In this document: piece after piece, positions 1 through 11,758 of the stretch
Layout of the letters: each line of letters starts with the position of its first letter
Position numbering within the stretch: position 1 is the first letter of the stretch
DNA from: Vanilla planifolia
Lineage: Eukaryota; Streptophyta; Magnoliopsida; Asparagales; Orchidaceae
Direction: 5' to 3'
DNA length: 64,000 nt
Assembly: GCA_023846275.1 (NCBI GenBank)
Contig: CM043869.1
Span: 34,746,737 to 34,810,736 of the forward strand
Made by a program: the position numbers and the translations under genes
The notes under the pieces: generated by a model
What the model was told of the DNA's origin: nothing
Database searches by the model: none
Seen by the model: the letters and a program-made list of their open reading frames with translations, nothing else

Positions 1-321
1 ATTTAATAAGATTGTTCAATACCTTTAATTTGTGCTTGTGTGACTTTTGATGTGTTATTTGCTTCATTTGAGACTGAAAATATTAAACCTTTTATGAGAA
101 CTCCTTTTCTACCCATCGAGAAGTTGTGGGCTTAGCACATAAAGGGACCCCTATGTTGCTTATGGTCCCCTCTTAACTAAGATTTCTTAGATGGTTATCT
201 CTTATTTGTCATCCTTTTTGAATTTTGTATATTTATCCTTTATGTTTTTTTATTTTTAACATATGTAACTTCATCCTTTTTATTCCTTATTATAGTAGTT
301 TGTCTCTTGTTCAATATCAAA
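1..321 (+). repeat. 3' part of the 5' LTR of the gypsy relic
   Basis: This segment matches about 8440-8755 in order and orientation: shared blocks include a 'gagaactcc/gagttaccc' stretch, 'atcgagaagttg' against 'atcaagaggttg', 'cctatggt' and 'ttattatagt'. It is followed directly by a primer-binding-site remnant, as the end of a 5' LTR should be. The start of this LTR lies outside the window. Confidence 0.7.
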
Positions 322-323
322 AT

Positions 324-334
324 TGGTATTGGAG
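324..334 (+). other. Primer-binding-site remnant (initiator tRNA-Met type)
   Basis: The bases TGGTATTGGAG sit directly after the 5' LTR and resemble TGGTATCAGAG, the usual plant primer-binding site complementary to initiator tRNA-Met. Position and similarity support the call; two changes would already weaken priming. Confidence 0.6.
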
Positions 335-1647
335 AAGTTTAGGCTAGTTCATGTAGGACCTAAAACCTAAGGCTATATTAATCTTTTCCTTTATTTGTAA
401 ATAATTAATGGTTTATTACAAAAAGAGTTTTTTTAATATGCACAATATATGCACAAAAAATCTGATAAGAATTAAAGCATGAAAATACACAACTCAACCA
501 AATACAATTGACTCTTTAAGACCTCTTAAAAAGGATGTAAAACATGGAAGCCAAATTAAAAGTATTTCAAAATAGGATTATGTAACTTGAACAACTCCCT
601 AATGAGTCAATCCTATTTCAACTTGACATTATCTATCCATCCAATCATACAACCCATAAGGTCAATAGCCTCTTCTTGAGATGATCTCATGAAAATAATA
701 ATGATAAACTTTAGTCCATCAAATGTGACACTAATTATGATGAACATTTTCAACACACCATAATTAAAATCTAATTTTCAAATTCTAATATATTAAAAAT
801 CTTAAATTTTCTTAAATTTTAGCTTTCAAAATAGACAAAACCTCTTATGTACTTTGTTCATTTTTTCCCATATACAAAATTAATAATTAAATGTACATCA
901 AACATACAATCTTTTGTAATTTATATTTCACAACTAAAAATACTAAACTTGTCTATACATTTTCATATCTATATCTAAATAACTCCATAATTATTCATTA
1001 TATTATTACATCCAAATTACATATCATGATACAATAAAGGATACAATCATATAATTTAAAAAATTATTTAGTATGAAACCTTTAAAAATACAATTCTTTC
1101 TTGTAAGTAGCTCTTATAGGTTTTATCATTATGTTATGATTCTGATATACCTAAAAAATTAGTATTAAGAAATAGGTTGAATTAACCATCATAGACTTAG
1201 TAGACTATATTTAATAATAAATATATATGAAGCAACAAATATTATTTTATATCATATGCATAGTCTAAATCACATAAATTAAACCAAAGAATAAAAAAAT
1301 TAATGTCTTATTTAAGTTAAAACATAACATGTAATATGACATGCTATAAAAGAACATGCTATAATCGTAAAAGAAATAACATACAACTGTAATTTTTTAT
1401 TTATTTTTGTTCATTTTCTTAATATGATCTTAGTTATTGGAATATATTTTTACTTAAATAAGTAAACATTATAATTATTGTGTTGTTATTCTTACTCTCT
1501 CTTAAGATAGTCAATTAATATTATCTTTTCAATTTATTTAGTATAATAAAAATCTCATTTATTAGTTATCTATTTCATATTTTTATGTACAAGATTTCTT
1601 AATCTTTTAAGACTAATTTGTATTATCCATTAGCTTTTTTCGTTTAT

Positions 1648-1780
1648 AATATATCTTAATCATGTGATACACTGACTATTAGCTACCATCATAATACACA
1701 TCTCAATCAAGTAACACATTGCTATTAGCTACTTTCATAGTGTATATCTCAATCATGTGACACACTAGCCATTAGTCACA
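1648..1780 (+). repeat. Three-copy tandem repeat, about 47 bp
   Basis: A unit reading roughly 'atctcaatcatgtgacacac' followed by 'attagctacc' occurs three times, starting near 1652, 1700 and 1748, with about 80% agreement by eye. It lies in the non-coding part of the gypsy relic between primer site and gag. No function is suggested. Confidence 0.7.
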
Positions 1781-3159
1781 AAAGAAATATCATATTTCTT
1801 TTATGGGATTCACTAGTCACTAAATCTATTTCAATTTATTCAAATTGGCATTCTAATCTTTTTATTTTACATGCATAGGTTTTCTAGCTTTATAGTATAT
1901 AACTAGACATATATAATTAAAGTATCATGTTAAGTATCATGTTTATACATTTACAACATGCTAAGTAAATCCATACAATAATAAATCAATCAATACAAAA
2001 GTATATAAAGCATTAAATCTAATTATATATTCAATATTCTAAAATTACTAATTACCTTATTGTTAATTAATACAATTCAACAATAGTATGTTAACCATTG
2101 CATGTTTTGTATAAAACTCTTACAAGTTCATATTTATATCAATCAATATTACATCAAATATACACATGTAAATAAGATAAGAATATCAATCTCAAGATTT
2201 TTCTCATTTTTCATGTCTAATTCTTGTTACTTGTTGATATTTTTTATACTCCTCAAGTTCAACTTATCAAGCAACAACCATTAAGTATAAAAAGAAATTT
2301 TATACAATCAAAATCTCATTACTAAAAAACTTAAGGTTGCATAAACTCACTGTCACAATTATTGAAAACTTTTCTTATATTTTCTCTTCCTTGTTCCCCT
2401 CTCTTCTAACGATTTCTCTCTCCTTTAACACTTTCTCTCTCTTTGGGTTCTAATATTCCAAAACTATATATTCCTACATTTGACTTATCAAAACCTCAAA
2501 TGTGACTAACAATGTAATAAATACACAATTAGGCTTAAGATAAACAAATTTTACTTAGAGATATGGAGTTTGGGAGCTTAAAATGCAAAACCCAAATTCC
2601 TAGGTTTTAAAAACTCACTAATTTGTTTGTTATTACTCCTACCTACCTTGTTGTGTGTCTCTCTCTCTCTCAATATGAGGATCTTATCAAATATCAAAAT
2701 CAAGATGTTCTGTGTCATCGACATGAGAGTAGATCTAGGGTTTAGTTTTGTGAGAGGAAAAGTTCTAAGTTGATTATGGGATTAGGGAAAGGGGTTAGTG
2801 CTTAAAACGTTAAAATTAAGGATTTATTGTATATTTAAATCAAATAATGGAATTATTAATATCTTAAATTATATATTTAACCTTTTTAATTTCATAAATT
2901 TATAATAATTTCAAATAAATTCTGATTGAGATGTAATAAAAATTTTTGCACTTCTCATAATGAGCTCTATCCAATTTTATATTTATTTTTATATTTTTTT
3001 AATACTTTATTTTTTTTTAATACTTTATTTTTTTTTTAATAATTTAGTATGTTTTAAAAGATAACTTAATTACTTAATAAAAAAACTTATTTCAAAATAT
3101 TATATCATACATGTCTTAGAGATTTAAGCATGTTACACTTACTTTAAGGGTGTTTTATA

Positions 3160-3817
3160 TGCTAAGGACTACCTAAAGTGGGAAGTAGCCATGGATCATT
3201 GTTTTTAGTATTTTAAACTTAATGAAGAGTGAAAAATATTATTTGCCCACATGAAGCTAGCTAAAGAAGCTTGGTTATTTATAGAAAATATAGATGCAAA
3301 GTGTTACTAGAGAGAATCATCACCCATTAAAACTTGGAATAAATTGAAGGAAATCTTTAAAAACAAATATATACATCTTTCTTACAAAAACCAATTTCTA
3401 AACTAATGACAACATTTAACTTAAGAAGTAAAATCAATAAATATGTATATTGCTCATTTTTATGAGTTTATGATATGGTGTCAATGAGGACCTTTTGGTT
3501 ACTCTCTTGATTTCAAATTGAATTTAGAGAAGATTTATAAAAAGAACTTTTTGTGTGTGACACTCATACTTTAAAAGAGGCTTATAGGATTACAAGTAAG
3601 TTTAATTGTCTCCAAATGCTTTATTCTTCTAAGAGAATTGAATTGACACTTAACATTTTGAACCAATAATTTCAAAAACTCCACTAATCATCTACCAATA
3701 CTCCTTTCTCCAAACCTTATTCCAAAACCAATTACAAAATCTACTCAACCTATTGATCAACCTCCTAAAATAACATATTATCGATGTAAAGTGTGAGGTC
3801 ATATGGCCACTAAGTGT
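3160..3817 (+). pseudogene. gag remnant of the gypsy element, with zinc knuckle
   Basis: Pieced across frames, the translation follows the Ty3/gypsy capsid pattern: a 'FAHMKLAKEAW' segment, then 'PIKTWNKLKEIFKNKY', then 'YIAHFYEF'. It ends in a CCHC zinc knuckle at 3785-3817 whose second cysteine codon has become TGA (C-K-V-stop-G-H-M-A-T-K-C). There are many stops and frameshifts, and no intact product is possible. The match to gag is from family knowledge; the breaks are seen directly. Confidence 0.75.
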
Positions 3818-3839
3818 TCCACACGAGTAAGCTAGATAA

Positions 3840-5430
3840 TGTGAGAAAAATATGAAGAATCTAACTTAAAAGAAGAAACATAGGGTAAAAACTATGTTCT
3901 TAACTCAAATCTAGCTAATAAATATTACAAAAATAGGAGAAATTGACATCAAGAAAAATGAACCCATCACAACTATGAGTTGCACTTAACATTTAGTTTA
4001 AGATAAAGTGAAGAATGGAGATGCACCATAACTTTTCATACATTTATCAAACCAGAAGAAAAAATGCATAAGTTTGTAAGAGATAGTAAAAGTAGAATTA
4101 AAGCTATTTCATCTTATAGTGTGACATGCTAATGGATTATTGTATGCTATGATTGTGTAAGAGAGAAAATGAGTATAATACAAGTGTTGTGAACAAAAGT
4201 TTGCCTAGAATCATACACGATGATTATGAAATAGTCCTATGTCATTAATAGATAAAAGAAAATAATCAATAAATAATATATCATGGTATAGTACAAAGGA
4301 CATCAATGTACCAATGATGTGGCATAAAGCCTAACACCCAATAGTACAAGTATGATAGGTCAAATGTATCAATATGATAAAATGTAAGGAGAGATTAATA
4401 AAGATATTAGATTATATAATATGATAGAAGTATATCACATTATATGATTATGTGATGAGAAAATGAAATAAGCTCAGTGTGAAAGCATTCAAGAAAAGAT
4501 ATCCTAAAATGATTATATAATATGATATGATTAAGACATAAGAGTATGAATTATCATCAATTATAGGTTATAGGAACTTAAGATCATACTAGTATGATAA
4601 GAATGAATAAATATAGCTTTAGATAAGATTGATAAATATATAATATGAATCATGTAATCATATTTGTATAATTTGTTGAAATTGAATATAACTTAAAACC
4701 CAAAATGACAAACGATCGAGAAAATTGACATCGAGATGAGTTTAATCGATGAAAATATTTTATTAACAAAAGGTTAGAATATGAAAAAAATCCACATGAA
4801 TGGACACAACCTTTAGAAGTATTTGAAGTGCTAAGTATGTGAAAAGTCATGAGAACAAGTTGCTCGTGACTTAGAGAGTTCTCTTTTGAGAATTTAAAAT
4901 GTGCAATACTTGCCCATAGTCATGAAAGAAAAAAGAGAGCAAATGAAGATGTTCTAAAAGATTTAGAAAAGAGTTAAGCAAAGAACGAAGACAAAATTAA
5001 GAGAAAAAGTTCTTAGGTACTAAAGCAATTAAGAGTAAAAACAAACACCTAATCTTAATGAGATCACTGCCTCAATTTAAGAGGTAAACAAAACTTATAC
5101 ATGATATATATGATTTTATGTGATGATAATACTATATTAAAAACCTAAATGATATGTGAAAGATGATATATTTGGAGATTCTTACTATTATTTATTACAA
5201 TAATATATGTATTGTTTCTTTTATGTTTTGATTAATTACATTCTAAATATATATTATGTCATATATGTTAAAAGGTTAAATATGTGATTAAAAAATGTTA
5301 ACATTAACGTAGTATAATATGAGCAATAAATGAATCTTTAACAAGTATTTCTAAAGCCAACTTATTATCTAGATTCATATCTCTAAAAGTAAGAGTTTTA
5401 CTAAAAAAGAAAAGAAATATATATCGTGAT
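3840..5430 (+). repeat. Dispersed repeat, copy A, nested in the gypsy relic
   Basis: AT-rich sequence without coding character that replaces the expected protease and most of the reverse transcriptase. Its blocks recur in the same order at 46.7-48 kb: for example the 'cacaaaggac' block with 'agtatgatagg', a 'cttaaaacccaaaatgacaaa' type block near 4692 (compare 47372), and a block around 'caatttaag...catgatatata' near 5075 (compare 47780-47815). A likely explanation is an LTR or non-autonomous element inserted with loss of the surrounding pol sequence. Boundaries are approximate. Confidence 0.6.
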
Positions 5431-5439
5431 ACAAAAATC

Positions 5440-6010
5440 TGGGAATCACTACATCAACACCTCAGTCCATCCATAATTTTAAGATTTTTATGATTTAGTA
5501 ATTTTTTATGAAAAGGTTTATTAAGGGTTTTAGTATTATCACTATCCTAATAACTGATTATGTTAGAAAGAAAAATTTTGAATGAAACCTTGTAGTTGAG
5601 AAGACATTTGCTAAAGTTGAGTAAGTCCAACTCACTTATACTCTGACTCTTAGATATTTTCTTTATTTTTGAAGTTTCTTATGATGCCTTAATTGTAGAA
5701 ATATGAGTTCTTAGTAAAGAAGAATGACCAATTGAACATTTTAATGAAAAATTGATTGAATATTGTAAAAAATACTTTATCCATGATAAAGAATTTGTGT
5801 GATGATCCAAACTCTCAAGCATTAAAGGCATTTCCTTTTACCTAAGAAGTTTGTACTTTATTCTAACTATAAAGTTTTAAGATATTTACTCACAAAAAAG
5901 GTAAAAGAATAAGATGATAAGTAGATAAAGTTTCTTTAGAGTTATACCTTCATCTTAAAACCTAAACCTAATATAGAAAATAGAGTTGTCAAAGCACTAA
6001 GTAGACGAGT
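5440..6010 (+). pseudogene. pol remnant: end of reverse transcriptase and RNase H
   Basis: Across frames the reading gives the 'FIKGF' segment that follows the RT domain, then a 'HDKEF' segment, 'LKAFPF', and a 'VLRYLLTKK' RNase H block, ending with 'ALSRR' (5994-6008), the usual end of the Ty3/gypsy RNase H region. Stops and frameshifts are dense. The upstream RT core, including the catalytic aspartates, is missing because copy A of the dispersed repeat lies there. Confidence 0.75.
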
Positions 6011-6039
6011 AAATGTACTCACCACATTGTTTGTCTCAA

Positions 6040-7110
6040 CCATTGGCTTTGAAACTTTATTTGAAGTGTACTCTAATTGTATTAATTTTTAAGCTATTTA
6101 TAAAGAATTAATTCCTATATCTAACCAAAGTAATCTATGACTATGTGATAAAAAAGATTTACCTTTTTCATGACAAATAACTATGTATACCTCAAATTTC
6201 ACATAAAGATTTCTTACTATAGAAAATATATGTTGGACTAACATGCCATTTCAAAAGAGACAAAACTACTATAGGTTACCAAGACTAAGCTAACATGTCA
6301 CTCAAATAGTTGTTGAGTGTTGTACTTATGTTATCTCTAAGCAATGTGTCCAAAACACCAAACTTCTATACCCCATTACTAATATCATCGTGATCATAGA
6401 AGAACCTTAATATGAATTTTGTCTTTTGACTACCTAAAACCCTTCCAAGTTATGACTTTATTTTTATGATAATAGATCAATTTACAAACATGATGAGACT
6501 TATCTTGTTCTTTAAAATTTTTGATGCTTCACACATAGCTTAATTATTCTTTGATGAAGTTGTTAAGATTCATGGGTTACCTAAAACTATAATCACAGGT
6601 TAAGACATTTGTTTCACTTAATACTTTTGGAAAATTCTTTGACATTTTAAGAGGATTAAGTTAAAATTCTCATATATGTACCACCCTTAAATTGATGGTC
6701 AAACTAAGGTGATAAATTGAAGCTTATGAAATTTATTATTATGTTTAATAGGACGAAGCATGAAAATTGGGATTTACTATTATCATATATAAAATATGTG
6801 CATAATATTTAGCTAATAGATTTATAAGAACAAGTCTCATTGAAACCAATAATAAGTACAAATCTTATAACCCATTTAAGCTTATACCACTACTCATTCA
6901 TGCACATACATCAGAGTTTACACAAGAGTTTGTAAAATATATATAAGAAAAATTTATAAGTACATTAAAGATCAAATGAATGTAAGTAATGAATAATATA
7001 AGAGGTTAGGATGCAAATCAAAGGCATAAAAATTCTTTGAAGAAGGTCACATGATGGTTCAAATCAAGTCCAAAAGGTTCCCACTAGAAGAGTGAGATAA
7101 TATCTAACAA
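6040..7110 (+). pseudogene. Integrase remnant of the gypsy element
   Basis: The order of motifs is that of Ty3/gypsy integrase: 'LFHDKQLCIP' and 'GLTCHFKRDKT' (zinc-binding region), 'NFYTPL', 'MNFVF.LPKTLPSYDFIFM', then 'DASHIA.LFFDEVVKIHGLPK' and 'DGQTK' (core domain), and a C-terminal end with 'HAHTSEF' and 'RFPLEEWDN' near 7075-7100. In-frame stops and frame changes rule out function. Orientation is the same as gag. Confidence 0.8.
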
Positions 7111-7455
7111 AACCTATAATGTCTCAAATCTGATATTTTATAAGGACTCAATTGTAATTTCTCGAGAACCACCTGAGATAATATCAACACTCCTTTAGAG
7201 TGAACCCTTACCTAGGTGTCTATCAGCATATAATGGTAAGAAGAGTGAGCATATTGATGGGATACTAGATGATCATACTACATTAACAAAAAACCAAAGT
7301 TAATAGAGGTATCTTGTTTATTAAAAGGATAGATCGAAAATTGAGAATATTTAGATCATAAGGGAAGAGTTATAAAACTTGAACTTGAAAACTTATGAGA
7401 GTCAATCTGGAACAATTGACTCATAAGAACTGAGTTTTCCTTATTATGAGGGAAT

Positions 7456-8760
7456 TGGTGAGGACACCCATTACATTAATGATTTTTGACATACATAATA
7501 TAATTAGATAGGCTCTAGCACTTATAAATAATTAAGAAATTTATTTTTCATATGCAAGTTTAATTATGAGTCCAAAACTATCTTTCAAACTCAAATTTCT
7601 TTTTTAGCCTACTGTTTAGGCTCTAGACACCCATTTGAGCCTATTGGGGCCATTTCTGGCTAACCTATCCCACCTATCGCTCACTTTTCACCTTTTAACC
7701 CACATTTGCTCATGAGTTCACATGAACCACATATATTTGCAGATCACTTGTGTCTAGTTGTGAGTTCATAGATCTCTTGCCATTGTCTAACTTACAAACC
7801 ATCATTATTCAACCCATGACATGCTTAAACCAGCACTAACCATCGACCTACAGTTTGCTCTGACCAACATCAATCGATGATCCACAACTTGCTTGAGCCT
7901 GTGTTATCTTGATTCACCCCATGAATCAGACACCTACAATACTAATCCATGACATCAATCAAACCTTCACCAACCAGCTACTTGAAAAGAAGGAAATTTT
8001 AATAAAACTGTTTGGGAACAACTTATGATTTCAAGGTTAATTTGAGATTTTAAGTATTTTTATCCTAAGTTCTCTATAAATTAAGGGACCTACCTTCATG
8101 AATGGTTACTTTCGATATGAATAAAAATTTTACTTTTGTTCTTTCGCATCTTGTTGGGATGGTTGTATGCCCAAGCAGTTAGACATCGTATCAATCTATT
8201 ATTGACTCAATCATAACATCCTCCTAACACCATAAACATAATTTAGTGATTCTTCGTCTCATACCATCAATAACAATTATGACTGGATTTTTCATCATCT
8301 TTACTTGATAACTCTCATATACACACTCTAGGTTTTTATCTCTTTTCTCTTTCCTATGATTTGATTTTCTTAGTATTTTTTGATCATTTATTAGTGAGAA
8401 ATTATCTTGTTACTTTTGAATTTTGTATAATAATTTAGTAAGATTATTTAGTATTTTTCATTTGTCATAACGTGAACTTTATGTTGTATTTACTTTATTT
8501 GATATCCGAAACATTAAACATTTTTTGAGTTACCCATTTTTTGCCATCAAGAGGTTGCAAGCCTAGCATATAGAATAACATTTGTGTTGCCTATGGTGTT
8601 CTCTTGGTTAAGTTTTTCTTGGATAAATATCTTTTACATGTAATCATTTTTGGATTTCACGTATTTATCATTCATGTTTTCTTTGCTCATAACATGTAAA
8701 GGTTAATTCTTCTTATTTCTCATTATAGTCTTTTGTCACTCATCCAGTATTAATAATCGA
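7456..8760 (+). repeat. 3' LTR of the gypsy relic
   Basis: The start is placed at TGGTGAGGACACC after a purine-rich stretch (polypurine-tract-like) that follows integrase. The end is placed where similarity to the window's first 320 bases stops. This gives an LTR of roughly 1.3 kb. The 3' end is supported by alignment; the 5' edge is an estimate. Confidence 0.55.
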
Positions 8761-8789
8761 CTTTATTGTATAATGTGTGAAGCACAATT

Positions 8790-9140
8790 AGAAAATGATG
8801 AGTTGAGGATTTCCATCTAATCCATGACTAAACAAACCAAACTCTAAACAACTTAACATATAACCTTACAACATACTAAGGAAGAAAAGTCATGAGTAGA
8901 AGCTTACTTTATGTAACTCTTTTGGCCTAAAAGATATCCAAGTATTCTATTAATTTCTATTCTTCTATAGCTAAAAAATCCATTGTCATAGTTGTAGATT
9001 ATGTTAGAATGCTATTATAATTCCTTATTGGATAAGAATCCTTCTCATCTTAGTTTTTCAAAGTCCAAAACATATCATGCTATCAAATTTCTCAATTGCA
9101 TCATCAGTGTCAATTCTACCAAAACTTTGATACCAATTGA
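8790..9140 (-). mobile_element. Ty1/copia fragment: start of gag and primer-binding site
   Basis: On the - strand a primer-binding site TGGTATCAAAG (9125-9135) is followed within about 50 bases by a copia gag beginning. The translation contains 'EKFDS', then 'CFGL-stop-KTKMRRILIQ', close to the FDG...F.LW..KM...L.QQG pattern of copia gag, with the tryptophan codon turned to TGA. The reading breaks up before 8790, where the gypsy LTR begins. Sequence above 9140 would be this element's 5' LTR, but I found no partner to define it. Confidence 0.6.
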
Positions 9141-9144
9141 GCTT

Positions 9145-11620
9145 TGTATATGTGCAAAAGTTTTTGATAAGATCAAATGCAATGATCAATAAAAGAGTAA
9201 CTTGTTGAGATCAATGGTGAAAGAAAAACATAATGATCCACATGGTTTGTTTACAAATTAAGCCTATCTCTAAGAAAGAAAGAGATTTCACTAATAAAAA
9301 AGTCACAATAATGGTTAACAAGGTGGAGGGTAAAGAACTTTATTTTTTTTTTTAAATTTCAAAGTACACTTAAATCCTAAAAATAATAAAAATCTTTCAA
9401 ATTTTTCTCTAATAAATTGGATTCACAAAAGACAAGATTTAAATAGATGGCATATCAAATATTTTGATTTCTATTTTAATGAGCAAGATAATTACCATAC
9501 AACAATGATAGCAAGATAAAACCTCAACACCAAGATAATGACCCCAAATTTTTGGTGAAATCAACAAAGCAAAAATCTTTGACAAATTGAATTTTTACAA
9601 ATTACCTTGAAAAGCATGGCTTATGTTATGCCTCTTTTTATCTTAATAGTGGACATTTATAGATATGAAAATCATGAATAGCTAAGAGATACTTATCATA
9701 AAAGGACATATTAAATTAATATACTTCTCAATTTTAATATTCTAAACTCAAATCAATCTACAAATATCAAAATAATAAATTTGTTTTGTATATATAAATA
9801 AAACCTTGAATTTGATATTTAAATAAATTAGTATTAAGACAATATCTTAAAGATAGACAATCATTACAAAAAAAATCCAGTACCACAACGTATTTTGGAT
9901 TTATTATTTTGCTTGAAACTATAATAGTCTTTTGAATGAATAGATTTGATTGTAACTTCAAATATAGAATTCTATCCATAGTTGACTTAACAAGATGTGT
10001 TTGATGTTCATAAGAACTATCACCAAATAGCTAACTTGACTATTCTCAAAGGAATAGACACATGAAAGCTTTGGTTAACCTAATATGCGATAAAATTAAT
10101 CCCAATAAGAGTATAAGCATGATTATAGAGCTTGGGAATTAAATTCATGTGAGATGCTATGATATTCACAATTGATTTTAAATTGATATCTAACTTATAA
10201 ATTTTGTTATTTGATTTGAGGTATAAAATAAATAAAAGTTAGTAGCTTGTATGAATCTATCAATGCAATTTATTAATTCAAGCATACTCAAATTTAGGAA
10301 ATAAAATCTAAGACCATATTATTATGAAATTATAAAGCCAAATTTATTATATCAAATGTGATGTGATATGATCCATAAAGAGTGTTGTTTTACATCTTTA
10401 GCATTTGAAATGAGCAACTTCGAATGCAAAAAAAAATTAGATAGATTCTTAAGAAAATTTGTGTTAGATAAAAAATAATAAAAATGAAGAAAAATCAAAA
10501 GTTTAAAATTGTGAATTGGAAAGTGATTTAATAACTAAATAAATTTTAAGAAAATTTAATTTCATTTGAGAAATAATGAAATAAAATAGTAAATCATTAG
10601 ATAGCGATGAAAACATGGATATATTTTAAGGAACCATTGCAAGAATGAATAAAAAGCAAGGAAAGAGATATCTAACATCCTTCCAAATTTCAATTTTTTT
10701 TAACTTATTTGACAAAGGTTTGAGGGAAAATAATAAACAATATTTAAGAACCTTAATGTATTAAACATATTGGATTAAGATTTAGAAGCACATAATAAGA
10801 GTTGAATTAAAGAAAATTTACAACGTGAATCTTTTAAAAGGGTTGATTAGCTAGAATGACAACAAATTTTGCATGATTTATTATTCATTTATTAGAAAAT
10901 AAAAAGGAAAATAATTTTTCGTGATGAGTTTGTTAGTATACAAAGAAATGATAAGAGATCAATTCATCTTCCAACTCCATTATAATATCAGAATTCACTA
11001 TACACTTGTTTATAATTATCAATAACTTCTAATACCAAAAATTGAAACTTATGTAGACCATTGGCCTTGACTTTGGTTAAATACATATAGAACAACAATA
11101 ATAATTATTATAAACTAACAATTCACTCAATTTGATGTGACAAAAATGAGATCAATTTATTTAATTTATATATTATAAATACATATTTCAAAACTCTCAC
11201 GTCTATTTAAGAAACTTTAAAAGATTGTGTTACGTCACCTCACTTTCTTTTTTATCACTTTTAGTCTTTTTATATAATTAATTCCTTTGTTATGTTTTGT
11301 ATTATTTACTTTTTTTTTGATAAGTTTATCTTATAGTCATTATTTTAACTATTTTTTATTTTAAGATATTTGGTATATATTTCTTGTAAGTGAGATTTTT
11401 GTCTATTTACATATCATGTAATTTCTTAATTTTTAATAAAATAAGTTTGATAATTAACATTGCCTCATAACCAACAATGTCTCCCTTAGCAATTTATTCC
11501 TACAATGCCGTAATTAAAGATTAATTTATTAGTAAATTTGAGGCATGTAGCATTATTCTACCTCAAAAGTAACTTCGATTTTTGCGACTGCGATCAGCAT
11601 GTCTTTTTTTTTTTTTTTTT
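9145..11620. other. AT-rich intergenic DNA without recognisable genes
   Basis: Contains short homopolymer runs and scattered open frames of fewer than 75 codons with no recognisable motif. The first part is probably the LTR of the adjoining copia fragment. A poly-T run lies at about 11607-11623, upstream of the PB1 gene. I see no TATA box close enough to the PB1 start codon to name with confidence. Confidence 0.6.
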
Positions 11621-11758
11621 TTGGAAGTGTTTTATTCAATTAAAAAATGATTAATATCGTTTTATTGGTTTCAATATTTTTTAATTTGAAATAAAAATTT
11701 TGATAAGGGAAGCTTACAATTCGCTTTTGAAGGTGTAATAAAATAATGAAAAAAGTAA

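Larger units (their letters stand above)
1..8760 (+). mobile_element. Degenerate Ty3/gypsy LTR retrotransposon, truncated by the window start
   Basis: In order: the end of a 5' LTR (1-~321), a primer-binding-site remnant (324-334), gag with a zinc knuckle (~3160-3817), a foreign repeat (3840-5430), the RT end plus RNase H (~5440-6010), integrase (~6040-7110) and a 3' LTR (~7456-8760). The end of the first LTR and the end of the last (about 8440-8760) align by eye over some 300 bases but are strongly diverged, so the insertion is old. Every coding part is broken by many stops and frameshifts. The 2.8 kb between primer site and gag is far longer than usual and I recognise nothing coding in it; it may hold other insertions. 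Protein assignment rests on my own reading of degenerate translations. Confidence 0.8.
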
